Shown piece by piece: positions 1-9,162 of a DNA stretch of 64,000 bases (position 1 is the stretch's first letter; each line of letters begins with the position of its first letter). Source of the stretch: Gnetum montanum (lineage: Eukaryota; Streptophyta; Gnetopsida; Gnetales; Gnetaceae); the NCBI GenBank assembly GCA_015680685.1, contig MNCI01011535.1, forward strand, positions 1 to 64,000. The letters run 5' to 3'. A program made the translations under genes and the position numbers. The notes beneath the pieces were generated by a model that was not told the DNA's origin, did not search any database, and saw only the letters and a list, made by a program, of their open reading frames with translations.

Positions 1-107
1 CAAGTGTTCCTTGCGGCGTTAGGCATTTAGTCTGCGGAGTTCGATTGGATTGTGCATGCTACGCTCGTTTCGTATGGTTGAGTGTAGGGGTACCTCGCCA
101 CTCATCA
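1..107 (+). mobile_element. 3' end of Athila-like LTR (LTR0, cut by window start)
   Basis: The sequence ends GGGGTACCTCGCCACTCATCA, the same end as LTR1 (to 9018) and LTR2 (to 15262), with the shared upstream words TTAGTCTGCGGAGTT and CGTATGGTTGAGTGTAGG. Only the last part of U5 is in the window. No primer binding site follows; the sequence jumps straight into the middle of gag, so the leader and the gag N-terminus have been deleted. Confidence 0.85.
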
Positions 108-251
108 ATCGATAACGGATGGAAAAAACTTATGCTCTTCCCTATGACACTCATTGGCCAAGAAAAAGTATGGTATAGATCGTTAAAACCAAATTCAATA
201 CAACGTTGGTCAACAATGGTAGAAGTCTTTAATGAAAAATGTCAAACCTAC
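108..251 (+). pseudogene. gag fragment of internal 0 (first half, before insertion)
   Basis: The + strand encodes a retrotransposon gag core with the usual aromatic spacing: WKKLMLFPMTLIG, then WYRSLKPNSIQRWS, then EVFNEKCQTY. It aligns residue for residue with the gag of element 1 (WQKLKLFPRTLI, WYRSLEPETIRRWS, ELFNDKYQTY near 10210-10350). The reading frame stops making sense after the codon for the Tyr at 249-251 and resumes in register at 4016, so an insertion split this gag. The upstream 1 kb of gag is missing. It belongs to the Athila-like Ty3/gypsy family and is non-functional. Confidence 0.85.
246..251. repeat. Left copy of 6-bp target-site duplication ACCTAC
   Basis: ACCTAC here is repeated at 4010-4015. 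Removing 252-4015 joins the two gag halves in frame, which supports this as the duplicated target of the insertion at 252-4009. One or two further upstream bases also match imperfectly, so an 8- or 9-bp duplication with mismatches is possible. Confidence 0.65.
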
Positions 252-933
252 TATTGGCACATTTTGGCTATTTCATGGAATAGTAAGACTCATCGTAAAC
301 ATTATTGTAAGAGTGGGAGAATGTAAATGTGTTATTTCATACCATTGGTATGAGATCTAGGGGTGACAATTGAACTTGGGTCTATCCTCGAAAAGATGAG
401 TGGCTTGGGGTTATAAATGAGGCTAGAAGTACTAGCATCGATTTGTAGAAATACCTCTCATTCAATGTTGTCCTACCTTCCTAATTTTTGGCACATTTAG
501 GCCATTTAATGGAGCAATGAAGGTCATTACTAAGAAAAATTTGAATCAACATGAAGGTTAGAAATTTGCTCTATGGAAAATAAGATTCATACGCATGCAA
601 ATATAATTATGATTTGCTTTCACATGATTGAGTGGATAAGAAACTGTCACTATCATGATGTTGTCCAAACTATTTAGGGCATGGGTGTCCATTATTGCTT
701 ACTCCATAATTGATTTAGGACTCAGCATGTCAAAAGCAGGGGTGACCCAAAATGACGTATTGGTGGGGAAAACAAAGAATACTAGGAACAATCATGTTAA
801 ATTAGCTGCTACACACAATAGTCCAAAAAGGTTAAAAAAAGGATACTGTGATTTTAAACAGAGGTGAAATAGATACCGTAGCAGCTTTTGTGTCTCTCAA
901 ATAGGCAGTGATAAGGTTTGGAAGAATAGTTAA

Positions 934-1191
934 TTGAAAACAGCAAAAGTTTTGAATATGGAGAAACGTCAATTTGTTGAGGCAGAGCTTCAAAGGATAC
1001 AAAAGGAACTCCCAGAGCTAAAGAAGCAGCTTGATTCCACATAGTATGAAAAGGAAAAAGCACAACAGGAGCTTGATCAAATGAAAATATTGGTTGGAGT
1101 TGGAAATAGGTTGGGTGGTAGAACAATAGGTACTACAAGACTCAGAATTAGCAAGGCTGAGAGTCAAGGGGATGGAGAAAGGTGCAACTGA
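934..1191 (+). pseudogene. Coiled-coil protein fragment
   Basis: An 85-codon reading frame with one internal stop encodes a highly charged heptad-like stretch, including EAELQRIQKELPELKKQLDS and EKEKAQQELDQMKIL, followed by a basic tail. Leucines and hydrophobics recur at 3-4 residue spacing, typical of a coiled coil. The style resembles plant coiled-coil proteins of the WEB1/DUF827 type, but that is a resemblance only. There is no start codon context or splice site that I trust. It lies inside the 252-4009 insertion and differs from the surrounding gag in frame and composition, so it was probably carried in with the insertion. Confidence 0.45.
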
Positions 1192-1447
1192 TGATGAAGC
1201 CAAGATCCAGGGAAATTCGTTATCGGAAGATCAATGTTGTAATAGTGGGAAGCCAAGAAGAATCCTCCATTTCAATTAGATAGTTGAACGGTCATCCATT
1301 CTTAAAATCAAAAGAGACCTCAGATCCTACAAAACCTAGCTTTTGGATATTCCAGATATTAGCAAAAACCTGCTGCCGGTGCTCGAATGGATTTCAGTGG
1401 AAATATTTTAGGCAGAGCTTGTAAGAATGCAAGAGAAACCCTGTTCT

Positions 1448-1741
1448 CTACTTCTTGAAGCTTAAAGGACACTCAACTTTCTTTCTTCTGATGGCCTCGG
1501 AATGTAGTTCTACGTCCTTTTGCAGGCTCCTGGTTTTGGCATAACCGTTGAGAATGGTTGTGATGGTGTAATCGTTGGGGTTCATCCACGCTTTTTGCAT
1601 CCAAGGAAAAATGCCAAAATCCTCGCTCACGTAGTTGTTGGCAACACAAATAGAACCTAGACAGTACAGGTGTGTAGCAAATTTACGGGCCTCCATCAAC
1701 AACATTGTGCTCATGGACAACAATGGCGATGCTTTCACCAT
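1448..1741 (-). pseudogene. PPR protein fragment
   Basis: On the - strand a 97-codon open stretch contains PNDYTITTILNGYAKTRSLQ followed by VELHSEAIRRK. This matches the pattern of a plant PLS-class pentatricopeptide repeat (P-x-x-Y-T-x-x-x-x-L-x-x-x-A-K, then L-H-x-x-x-I-R). Only about one and a half motifs are recognisable. Upstream on the same strand, to about 2123, the DNA stays GC-richer and open (frame 1893-2123 includes MAGSRGFKVCFVF) but I do not recognise it. PPR proteins act in organelle RNA processing; this fragment is a remnant carried inside the 252-4009 insertion, antisense to the coiled-coil piece. Confidence 0.5.
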
Positions 1742-2129
1742 GGCATGGGCACGATGCGCTAGGGCATGTGCACCGCTAGAAGGTCTGCAGTTTTCAGTTG
1801 CATTTTACTGGCCACGATTGAAGGCGACGGCGAAGAGGGCGACAGCATCCTACAATCTAGACGGCCTTGCCAGACTACATTCTTCAGCACGGCTACCATG
1901 CCGAAATTACTTCATCGACATCAAATTTTCTTTTAATTTTAGTTGCTAGGGTTTGTGAAAAACAGGGATTATTTTCAAAAACAAAGCAGACCTTGAATCC
2001 TCTTGAGCCTGCCATTGCCAATAGTGATCGTTGGAGCCCCAGATGGCGAAGAGGGCGGCAACGGCACCAGTACAACATGCGGTTGCGATGATCAGAAGAG
2101 GGGGCCTCCAAAAATAGCACCATGTATAG

Positions 2130-4009
2130 AAAAGACAGAATTGAAACGACTTGAGAAAATCAAGTAAGAAAAATTAGCCAGTCCCAATATCAATAGCAAT
2201 CATGGTGGCTAGAAGCATACCTGCAAGACTGTAGCAGTGAAGGATTCGGGAACGTTTGGTTGTTAGAGGTAAAAGAGGGAGAATAAGCACACAGCACAAT
2301 ATCAAATCGTCATCCTTGTATTGACCCTGATTTTATTTTAAAAAGAAAAAGGTTTTATTAATTGATGCCATGCCCAAAGTTATAACATAAAAAAATATTA
2401 ATACGGTCATAAAGTCACAATTTAAGTTTTAATAATAATCTATATGGAAAGGTTATAGGGAATTTATTGGATAAACACTTGGCCACCATAGCTTTTATTT
2501 TCTATAGTGGTAACTTTTTGTGAAAGTTGTAACTTCCTAGCCTTAATCCCATGATGTTTGTAACCACTACAAAGGACACTTGCTAGTTGCAGCTTTTTTA
2601 TCTCTTTGGTGGTTACAACTACCCAAGATTTTTTGTAACTTACCTAACTTGTTGGGTAAGTAATATTTTAACTTGTTGGCCAAGTTACTTGGGAGAGAAG
2701 TTAGGTAAGATATTTTTGAATATGTAAATACCTTTGAACCCTAAAAAAAGGCTTCAGGAGTCGGGGGGGGGGGGGACTTTTGGAAGAAGACACTTGATAT
2801 ATCACACTTTGGAAGGCTACTAGTTAGCACTTGGGCTCTCACTTGAAGACACATTTTGGGTCTTGAGAAGGGCATTTGTAAAGAAGATTTGTAAAGAAGA
2901 TTGCTTGTAAGATGGCTTGCTAAAGAAAAGATTTCAGCCTCTTTGTTATAGTCCTGTGAGTTATGTTTTATTTTTGTTTTGAATAAATTGCTTAGCTAGT
3001 GGTTTAGATAGTATCATCCTTGGCAAGTAATTTTGGGATTTTTAGATTGCTCTTATCGTTCTTGTTGCCCTATAGAAATTTCTATTAAAATTTTTCCATA
3101 GAAGCGCTTGTGTTTAAAAGCCTTAAGAGCATTTTAGTAGTAAATTTTTATTGTGCAACGTATAGGAACTGCTATTGGAATTGTTGTAAGAGAGCCTCTG
3201 CTTGTAGTCATGCCATTGAACAATTCAGTAGTCAAGAGGGTTTAGAAAATCTTTGGTATTTTGATGGGACCAGAATAGCTTCTTTTTATCTTTAAAGTGA
3301 ATTTCCATATTATTTCAATCAGAAATTGTCAAGTCTTTTGAAGGTTCTGTTGATTGCAATTGTTGACATCCATTATTTAGCCAAAATGGAGTCTCGTACG
3401 TGGTCGTTTACGTAGTAATTTTTTGGTAGCATAGTAGGATTGTCTTGAAGAAATTGCTTATTTGAGCCTTAGAAGCTTGAACAATTCATAGATATTGAAT
3501 TTGGGATAGCTTTATTGCGAAGTGTTTACTCGTGTCATTTTACCTTGTTTAAATATTTGAGGTCCACGCAAATCTGCTTTCTTTTCTGTCTATTTCCATC
3601 GAATCTTGCTCTATTTCTAGTTTTCTTGTGGAACTATCTCTTTCTTTGGGGAAAATTAGGAGTAGATTCATGGAGTTGTGCTCAAATGTTTTTGTAAAAT
3701 TTTATTTGTTATAAGTAGGTATTATAAGAACCATGTTGACTAGGCAATTGAGCAAAATAGGAACTCCCAACAACTCACAGTACTTGGCAAAGTTGGTTGA
3801 ATCTCTTTAAGACAAGTCATCTATAGTTTACACATAACACAATTGTTTCATTTTTCACAACCATATGCCGCAATAGCATACGCACATACTCACATTAACT
3901 ACTGAGTTTATTTGGAGGTATCTGGGCCTTAGTGTTGCCAGAGACCAGTAGGCACCTAAATCTTGTTCGAGGACACTTATTGGCGGTCGCGTCCCAAACG
4001 GTCGCCAAC
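2130..4009. other. AT-rich part of the insertion, no recognisable gene
   Basis: No frame longer than about 60 codons looks coding. There is a run of 13 G at about 2763-2775, a short repeat TTTGTAAAGAAGA twice near 2875-2900, and LTR-like text (TTTGAATAAATTGCTTAG near 2976) without a partner copy in the window. It could be an untranslated region or an unrelated solo LTR; I cannot decide. Confidence 0.4.
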
Positions 4010-4015
4010 ACCTAC

Positions 4016-5490
4016 GCAAGAATGTCAGCCTTGAGTAAACAAATCCAAAGATGGAAACAAGCATAACATGAACCCTTGGACATGGCCTTAGAAAGATATT
4101 ATGCGCTGTTAAACAACTGTCCAGGCAATGGTTTTTCTGAGGAAAGGCTAATGTACCATATCATTGATGGGCTATGTAATGAAACAAAAGAGACCCCAAG
4201 AATGTACACCCAAGGTCAACTATACGAACTACGAGCCCATCAAATCCAAGAGCTTATTAAGTGGGTAGTAAAAGAAGAAGGAGAAATGGCTAGATGGGAG
4301 AGTGTTGAAAAACACCAATGGGACCAAAATCTCAATTTAACAAAGGTCCATGATCATAAAACGGAGAAATCAACAAATCTCAAGGTGGAAACATCATCTT
4401 TGCCAATACAACAATCGTTAGAAGAAGCTGAGGCAAAGATCAATAAGATGTTAGAATGGATGTATCAAAAGTGTGGAAAATTTATCAACACCATTGGAGA
4501 TAGAGTTTCGACAGCCCAAGAAGTAGGACAAAACAGTAGACAATCGGAAAGAAGGGATAAGGAAAATAAGTGCTCAACTGCTAATCATACATATGAATGC
4601 AACATATGCCTATACGATCACCCCAAGGGCTAATGCCCAATATTGTTACATTTACATGAGCATTGGGGAAACACGCTATATCCAGAGTTCGTACAGAGAT
4701 ACTATGTTCAATCATAGTGGTAACAATCCTAGTCATGGGGGAGACCACCACTAAACTGGAGGCACCCTTCATATTGTCCAAATCGAAACACTTATCAAGT
4801 TCAACATCCTATTTCTCCAACTGGGCCAACACACTTTATCTCACCACAATACCATTCTCCTCAATACTATCAACCCATGCCTCCAACACAACCACCACCT
4901 TATGCACCTTATAGTCCTCCTAACTTTCAACATTCTCATCCTTTCCCTCCTCCATAGTGCCACCAACTGTTCCTAAGGTGCCTGCACCACAGCAACAACC
5001 CATGAACATTACTTGTGCTAATACTACTAACAGCAGTGAGAAACCTCCTCAACATCCAAAGTGCCCCTTCTTAAACATGGTCGGAAGAAGGGACAACACA
5101 ATTCTGAGGCGACTACATCCTCCAACTCAGCACAAGCCCCACGCTGTGGTGCACCCTTACCTTCGAACCCAACACCTCATGTAACTTCATCAGGGCCACC
5201 AACTCACACTCCAACAACAATACGGCCCAATGAACACAAGAATGGAGAGCAACAACCCAATCCTTGCATACTATCTAACGGTCCCAAATATCATAGTGGG
5301 TCAACTCGTTACCTGGAAACTACATCATACAAATTGCCCCACTATGCTTACTATAATCAAGTGTGTGAACCACGAGGGGATAAGTATGACTGGGCCCCAA
5401 TACTTTCAACATGCAAGGATCCTCATTCTTCATTCATTAATCCTTGCCATCCACAACGGCTTAGTTATGGGGGATACCCCCCATTCTAAT
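4016..5490 (+). pseudogene. gag C-terminal half of internal 0
   Basis: The frame resumes with KQIQRWKQA and runs through ERYYALLNNCPGNG, MYTQGQLYELRAHQIQELI and KEEGEMARWESVE to a short zinc-knuckle-like CNICLYDHPKG near 4600-4632. The knuckle is C-x2-C-x3-H, with the last Cys lost here but present as C-x2-C-x3-H-x3-C in element 1. From about 4700 to 5490 there is a proline- and glutamine-rich tail in several frames (MPPTQPPPYAPYSPP). Element 1 has the same order. No protease, RT or integrase follows; the sequence goes directly into the T-rich 3' region. Internal 0 is therefore a gag-plus-third-ORF derivative. Confidence 0.8.
5458..5475 (+). promoter_or_regulatory. Internal polypurine-tract-like motif (i), internal 0
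   Basis: GGCTTAGTTATGGGGGATA matches the 3' polypurine tract of the same family (TTAGTCATGGGGG) with one change. Its place, just before the T-rich non-coding stretch, corresponds to 12467-12482 in element 1 and 18004-18018 in internal 2. Confidence 0.5.
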
Positions 5491-5497
5491 AACAAGT

Positions 5498-7086
5498 GGG
5501 ATTAATAACAACTTTTTATTTTTCTTTGATTTTTTAATTTTTGTTTTCCAATTGTTTATTTTTCAACTTTTTGTTTTATCTTTTTATCCTTTTGCGTTTT
5601 TGTCTTTTTACATTTTTGTAAGTAATATTATCTATGAATAAAACACTCATGTGGATCATTGGTTGAGGTGTGTTCTATGTTATTAAGTCATGAGTGATCA
5701 GTTATTTGGAACAGTGAGCTCATTACACCCACTCATCCACTCTACAAATAAGAGGTTCTGTTCGAGGGTATAGTGATATTTTTGATATTTCTAAAACTTA
5801 AAACTAATCTTGTGTTCATTGTACCCAAAATGAAGAAGGATGGACCAAGAGGGAATATATTGGATGTGATATCAAGGGGACTTGCGGATTCTCTTTGGTG
5901 ACATCTGTGGGAGTTATCATGCAACCTAGTTGTACTAAGATCCTTGTAGATATAATGAAAAATGGGAGTAAGAGTAATCAAAAGGGCACTCAAAAATAAA
6001 ATGCTGTTCTAGGGGGTCCCACTAGAAAGACATGCACCCATGCCTAATGGTTGGCGGCTTCTCTGGATTCAGTAAAGTGAAAAAGAAAAAAAAAGAGAGA
6101 AAGAGAAAAAGAAAAAGGAAAAAAAAAGAGTGCCATAAAACAAAAATCACTCCTCCCTTGAATAACNAAAAAAAAAGAGTGCCATAAAACAAAAATCACT
6201 CCTTCCTTGAATAACACGCCAAGTGATCATATGCCTTATTGTTATGGTACTCTCATAGTTGCTCATCATGGGATGAAATAATGCAATGTCACTGATTAGA
6301 AAACTAGACTTGGTCCTGATCTTGGAATGACGGGTTAATGACACGTTAATCATGCTTTTCACGTAGGATTCACTGTGCCCTGGGTCAATTACCTTAGGTC
6401 CCAATATCTATGATCCCTTTCTATACTCGTCTCATCTCACTGTTCGTGTAATTGTAGCTCATGTTCTGCATAGCATAGAATTTTCATCTCATCTTGGTGC
6501 TATTTACATGTGTGTATTTTGTGGAGTTAGTGCGGATTACATTTAACCCTTCTAGTGCCCACAGATACTTTAAGTGTGGTTACACAAGGGCATTATAGGT
6601 CGGAACCTGCTTTGGGGAGGACCCACTTGTGTAATCTCCACTTATGACATAGCTCACACACACCATTTCTTACCCTTAGCATATTGCAAACAATTTTCTT
6701 TCCCTTATTACCATCACATAGCCTTTTTCTCTACCATCCAATGTCCTTATTGATAAATTCCACACCATCATAATTTTCATGCCTTCAGAACTAGTTGAAT
6801 TACCCTGGAACCCTTTAATAATCGTCCAAATGTCCTTACTTTACATTGTTTAATTTCAAAGAAATATTAAAAATTTAGTACATTCTCTAAGTGCCCTAAC
6901 TTTAATGAAAAAATATATATGTGACCCCCCTGTGCTAATCAACATCATTTGCAATAGTTCACGCAGGGGAAGTTTTTCAATTCCTCTCTACGTCTCGCAA
7001 TTGCGCGTCCCTTGCTTTCATATCCATAACTCGCTCGTTGGTACTCTGATTTTCATTCCATTTGAACCTACTTGAACTCAGAGTGT
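5498..7086 (+). other. Non-coding intervening region of internal 0
   Basis: It starts with a T-rich stretch with TTTTGTTTT words (5515-5640) like 12530-12640 in element 1. It contains conserved blocks found at the same relative place in the other copies: the CACCCACTCATCCAC region near 5725 and CTGCTTTGGGGAGGACCCAC at 6607-6626. No coding potential is apparent. Athila elements are known to carry such an untranslated stretch between pol and the third ORF. Confidence 0.6.
6121..6215. repeat. Tandem duplication of about 48 bp around an N
   Basis: An A-run followed by GAGTGCCATAAAACAAAAAT and CACTCC(T)CCCTTGAATAAC occurs twice, separated by an undetermined base at 6167. The two units differ by about one base. 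This may be an assembly or gap-filling artefact. Confidence 0.75.
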
Positions 7087-7105
7087 TCAGCTTAGTCGTG
7101 GGGGA
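7087..7105 (+). promoter_or_regulatory. Internal polypurine-tract-like motif (ii), internal 0
   Basis: AGCTTAGTCGTGGGGGAGG closely resembles the 3' polypurine tract at 8168-8184 (CAGTCGTGGGGGTA). It sits about 310 bases before the third ORF. Element 1 has a weaker counterpart near 13883 (ATTAGTCATGGTGGTA). Confidence 0.5.
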
Positions 7106-7413
7106 GGGGCACACATCGAATAATGCATAAATTTTTTAAAATTCATCATCACCCGAAGAACATCTTTAAGGGTAATTAGTTCTAAAATTAAGAATAAAAT
7201 GTGTCAAAAACAATTTCATCCCCTTAGCTATACCAGAAAATTAAATTTAGAAACCACCTAAGCAAAGAGGACTCAACATTATAATCTTTCAAGGACATGT
7301 TCTTCCAATAATTAACATCACATGGAAATAAAGTAAATCTATCAAGGCAAGCAGTAAGGGATAACCTAACTTTGGTAACAACCTTACTAATGATTGGTCC
7401 CATGTGATTGCAG

Positions 7414-8004
7414 ATGGCCTCGAAATGTAGACAACAAGAAGGTCCTGCTCAAGGTGTGATCAAACAACCTAGGAGAGGTGAAAGAAAAGATCCTACCAGA
7501 CAACATGCAGAACAGGAGGAACAATCATTTAGCATTCAGCGCTCATCAAGAGGATCCTCCTACCATACGGTCCGAGCAGGAAAAAGTAGGAGATACCCTC
7601 TCTGAAAGCAGTGCATGGTACTTAGGGGAAATGTACCAATTTTGGCACAATAAAGAAGAAGGCACCATGGTTAACATTTGTGGTGTGACTATTGATTTCT
7701 TTGTTGAAATATTAAACCTTTCGAATACAGGGCCAAGGGTTGCTTAGAACCAGCTGGACACTTTCAGAACCGAGCAACTTAATAAAATGTTGACAGAAAA
7801 TAAAAGGGTGGCGGAAGAAAAGGAGAAGGCTGACTGGGATGCCTCTATGGCATAAGTGCAAACTTACACACACGCCAAGGCACTCAAGGCCTTACAAGAG
7901 GAGAAACTCTAGGCCATACTTGAACGCCATCAAATCCCAAGACCTGGAGCACAAGAAAAGGGAAAGTTACCTATGGAGGAGCCACCACCACTAGGAACTA
8001 CATG
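7414..8004 (+). pseudogene. Third ORF (ORF3) of internal 0, coiled-coil protein
   Basis: The ATG at 7414 follows GTGATTGCAG, a good 3' splice-site-like sequence also present upstream of the same ORF start in element 1 (14084) and, less exactly, element 3. The first part is polar and Gln/Arg rich (ASKCRQQEGPAQG). One frameshift near 7560-7600 leads to a frame that ends as a coiled coil (NQLDTFRTEQLNKMLTENKR, KADWDASMA) and the terminal motif MEEPPPLGTT before a stop at 8002-8004. Three in-frame stops interrupt it. Element 3 ends its ORF3 with QEPPFLGTI, so the C-terminus is conserved. The position matches the env-like ORF of Athila elements, but no transmembrane segment is visible. The middle of the element 3 version looks like a plant transposon-associated domain. 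Confidence 0.65.
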
Positions 8005-8167
8005 AGTTTCACCAATTTTGTAATCATAGGATTTTCTATGTGTTGTGTCTGTATTTTTTTTCTTCCCACACTGCGGCATCATCCCATTTTTTCATCTAAT
8101 AATCCCATACCTATCCACTGTGTAATCAATGTAGCTTGTTCTCACTTTAACTTGAGGATGAGTTTTC

Positions 8168-8184
8168 ATTCAGTCGTGGGGGTA
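8168..8184 (+). promoter_or_regulatory. 3' polypurine tract of internal 0
   Basis: CATTCAGTCGTGGGGGTA lies immediately before the TGATGA start of LTR1, the standard place for priming plus-strand DNA synthesis. The same text in element 1 is CATTTAGTCATGGGGGTA directly before LTR2. Confidence 0.85.
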
Positions 8185-9018
8185 TGATGAGTCATGAAAT
8201 TGCTGACAGCTACGATAACGCACCCATGATAATGCACCCGCAATATCTCATGGGTCGTGATATCGCGTCCTGCTCGCCGCAATATCTATAAATAAGAGAC
8301 AACTCTCCCTTATTTTGAATCTAGTTTAGTTCCTTAGCAAAGCTCTGGCAGTTTTCCCCTTCCAGAGATAGAATATTTTCCAGTGTATGCTCGCAGTCTG
8401 GTGATTGTAATTGTATGGCATCCTTTATTCGAGTGTGACGTACTTGGACACGCACATGACTGGAAATAAAGATTGAGATTACTTCATCATTGCAACATTC
8501 ACTTAGTTTAATTAATTATTTATTTAATTGTTATTTACTGCTTTCTTAGTTAATCTCTCTTACCCTTATCTCTTAGTAATGTGGAATGAGTATGACTTAA
8601 TCACAAGCATTTAAGTACGACTACTTGGTACCCAGTAGCATACCTAGGCCATGCGCTTGGTAATCCTAGTGGTAGTCATGCATGAGGTCCAAGATGTATA
8701 TGGATGATTAAGGAACAGATGCTCATCGCACTTAGGCTAGATTAGATTCTCTTACCCTTTCTCCTAGATTAGTTAATATTATTCTCTTTCTATTGCCTTC
8801 AGGAGTAGCATTAGATTAGGAAACACATCATACACCTCACTCTGGACTAAACTATACGTGAAAAAGATAATACTAGTCTAGGTGGGAAGACAATGAACTG
8901 TGACCTAAGGTTAACGATCTAGGTGCCACAACTAATCCATCTGTGGAGTTTGACTGGATCGTGCGTGAAAACGCTCATATTCGTATGGTTGAGTGTAGGG
9001 GTACCTCACCACTCATCA
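8185..9018 (+). mobile_element. Athila-like LTR1 (834 bp), shared by internal 0 and internal 1
   Basis: The LTR starts TGATGAGTCATGAAATTG and ends CCACTCATCA. U3 holds several GATATCGCG-like palindromic words (8215-8285) and a TATA box (ATCTATAAATAAGAG, about 8285). AATAAAG at about 8465 is a candidate polyadenylation signal. The R-U5 part has the repeated words CTTGGTACCCAGTAG and CTTGGTAATCCTAGTGG inside a GACTAC...GTAGTC inverted repeat (about 8612-8678). A polypurine tract stands on its left and a primer binding site on its right, so it serves as 3' LTR for internal 0 and 5' LTR for element 1. Confidence 0.9.
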
Positions 9019-9038
9019 TAGGCTCCGTTGCCAGGGAC
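9019..9038 (+). promoter_or_regulatory. Primer binding site, tRNA-Asp type
   Basis: TAGGCTCCGTTGCCAGGGAC directly after the LTR matches the complement of the plant tRNA-Asp 3' end (TGGCGCCGTTGCCGGGGA) at all but about three positions. tRNA-Asp priming is typical of the Athila lineage. The same site, decayed, is seen on the - strand at 30626-30645 and 45691-45707. Confidence 0.85.
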
Positions 9039-9162
9039 TAAGTGTTTGTGCGCTAATTAGAACATAGGAAACTATCCACATCGTTGGGAGCTTAAATGAA
9101 CCTTAGGATTAATTAAACAAAAATTTATATAATGGTTAAATAGCACACCAAATTAAATAACA

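Larger units (their letters stand above)
252..4009. mobile_element. 3.76 kb insertion in gag carrying gene-like fragments
   Basis: The boundaries come from the gag reading frame and the ACCTAC duplication. The ends begin TATTGGCACATTTTGG and, on the opposite strand, GTTGGCGACCGTTTGG. These are imperfect inverted terminal sequences sharing TTGGC, AC and TTTGG. A TTGGCG...CGCCAA inverted repeat lies just inside the right end (about 3979-4009). No transposase is visible. Inside are a coiled-coil coding fragment (+, 934-1191), a PPR-like fragment (-, 1448-1741) in a locally GC-richer stretch, and an AT-rich part from 2130. A DNA transposon that captured gene pieces (Pack-MULE-like) would fit, but superfamily assignment is not supported because the TSD length and termini are not diagnostic. 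Confidence 0.6.

Noticed and set aside
45-326. Apparent 93-codon gene at the window start
   Set aside because: The frame crosses from LTR into gag and then into the 252-4009 insertion, so only 108-251 is real gag.
480-870. Possible Copia-type gag (LNQHEG, KFALWKIRF)
   Set aside because: One short resemblance, a stop in the middle and no following zinc knuckle or pol.
1635-1949. 104-codon + strand open frame
   Set aside because: Antisense to the PPR-like fragment and without protein-like features; a shadow frame.
252-4009. Helitron
   Set aside because: There is a hairpin near the right end, but no TC start or CTRR end, and a target duplication is present.
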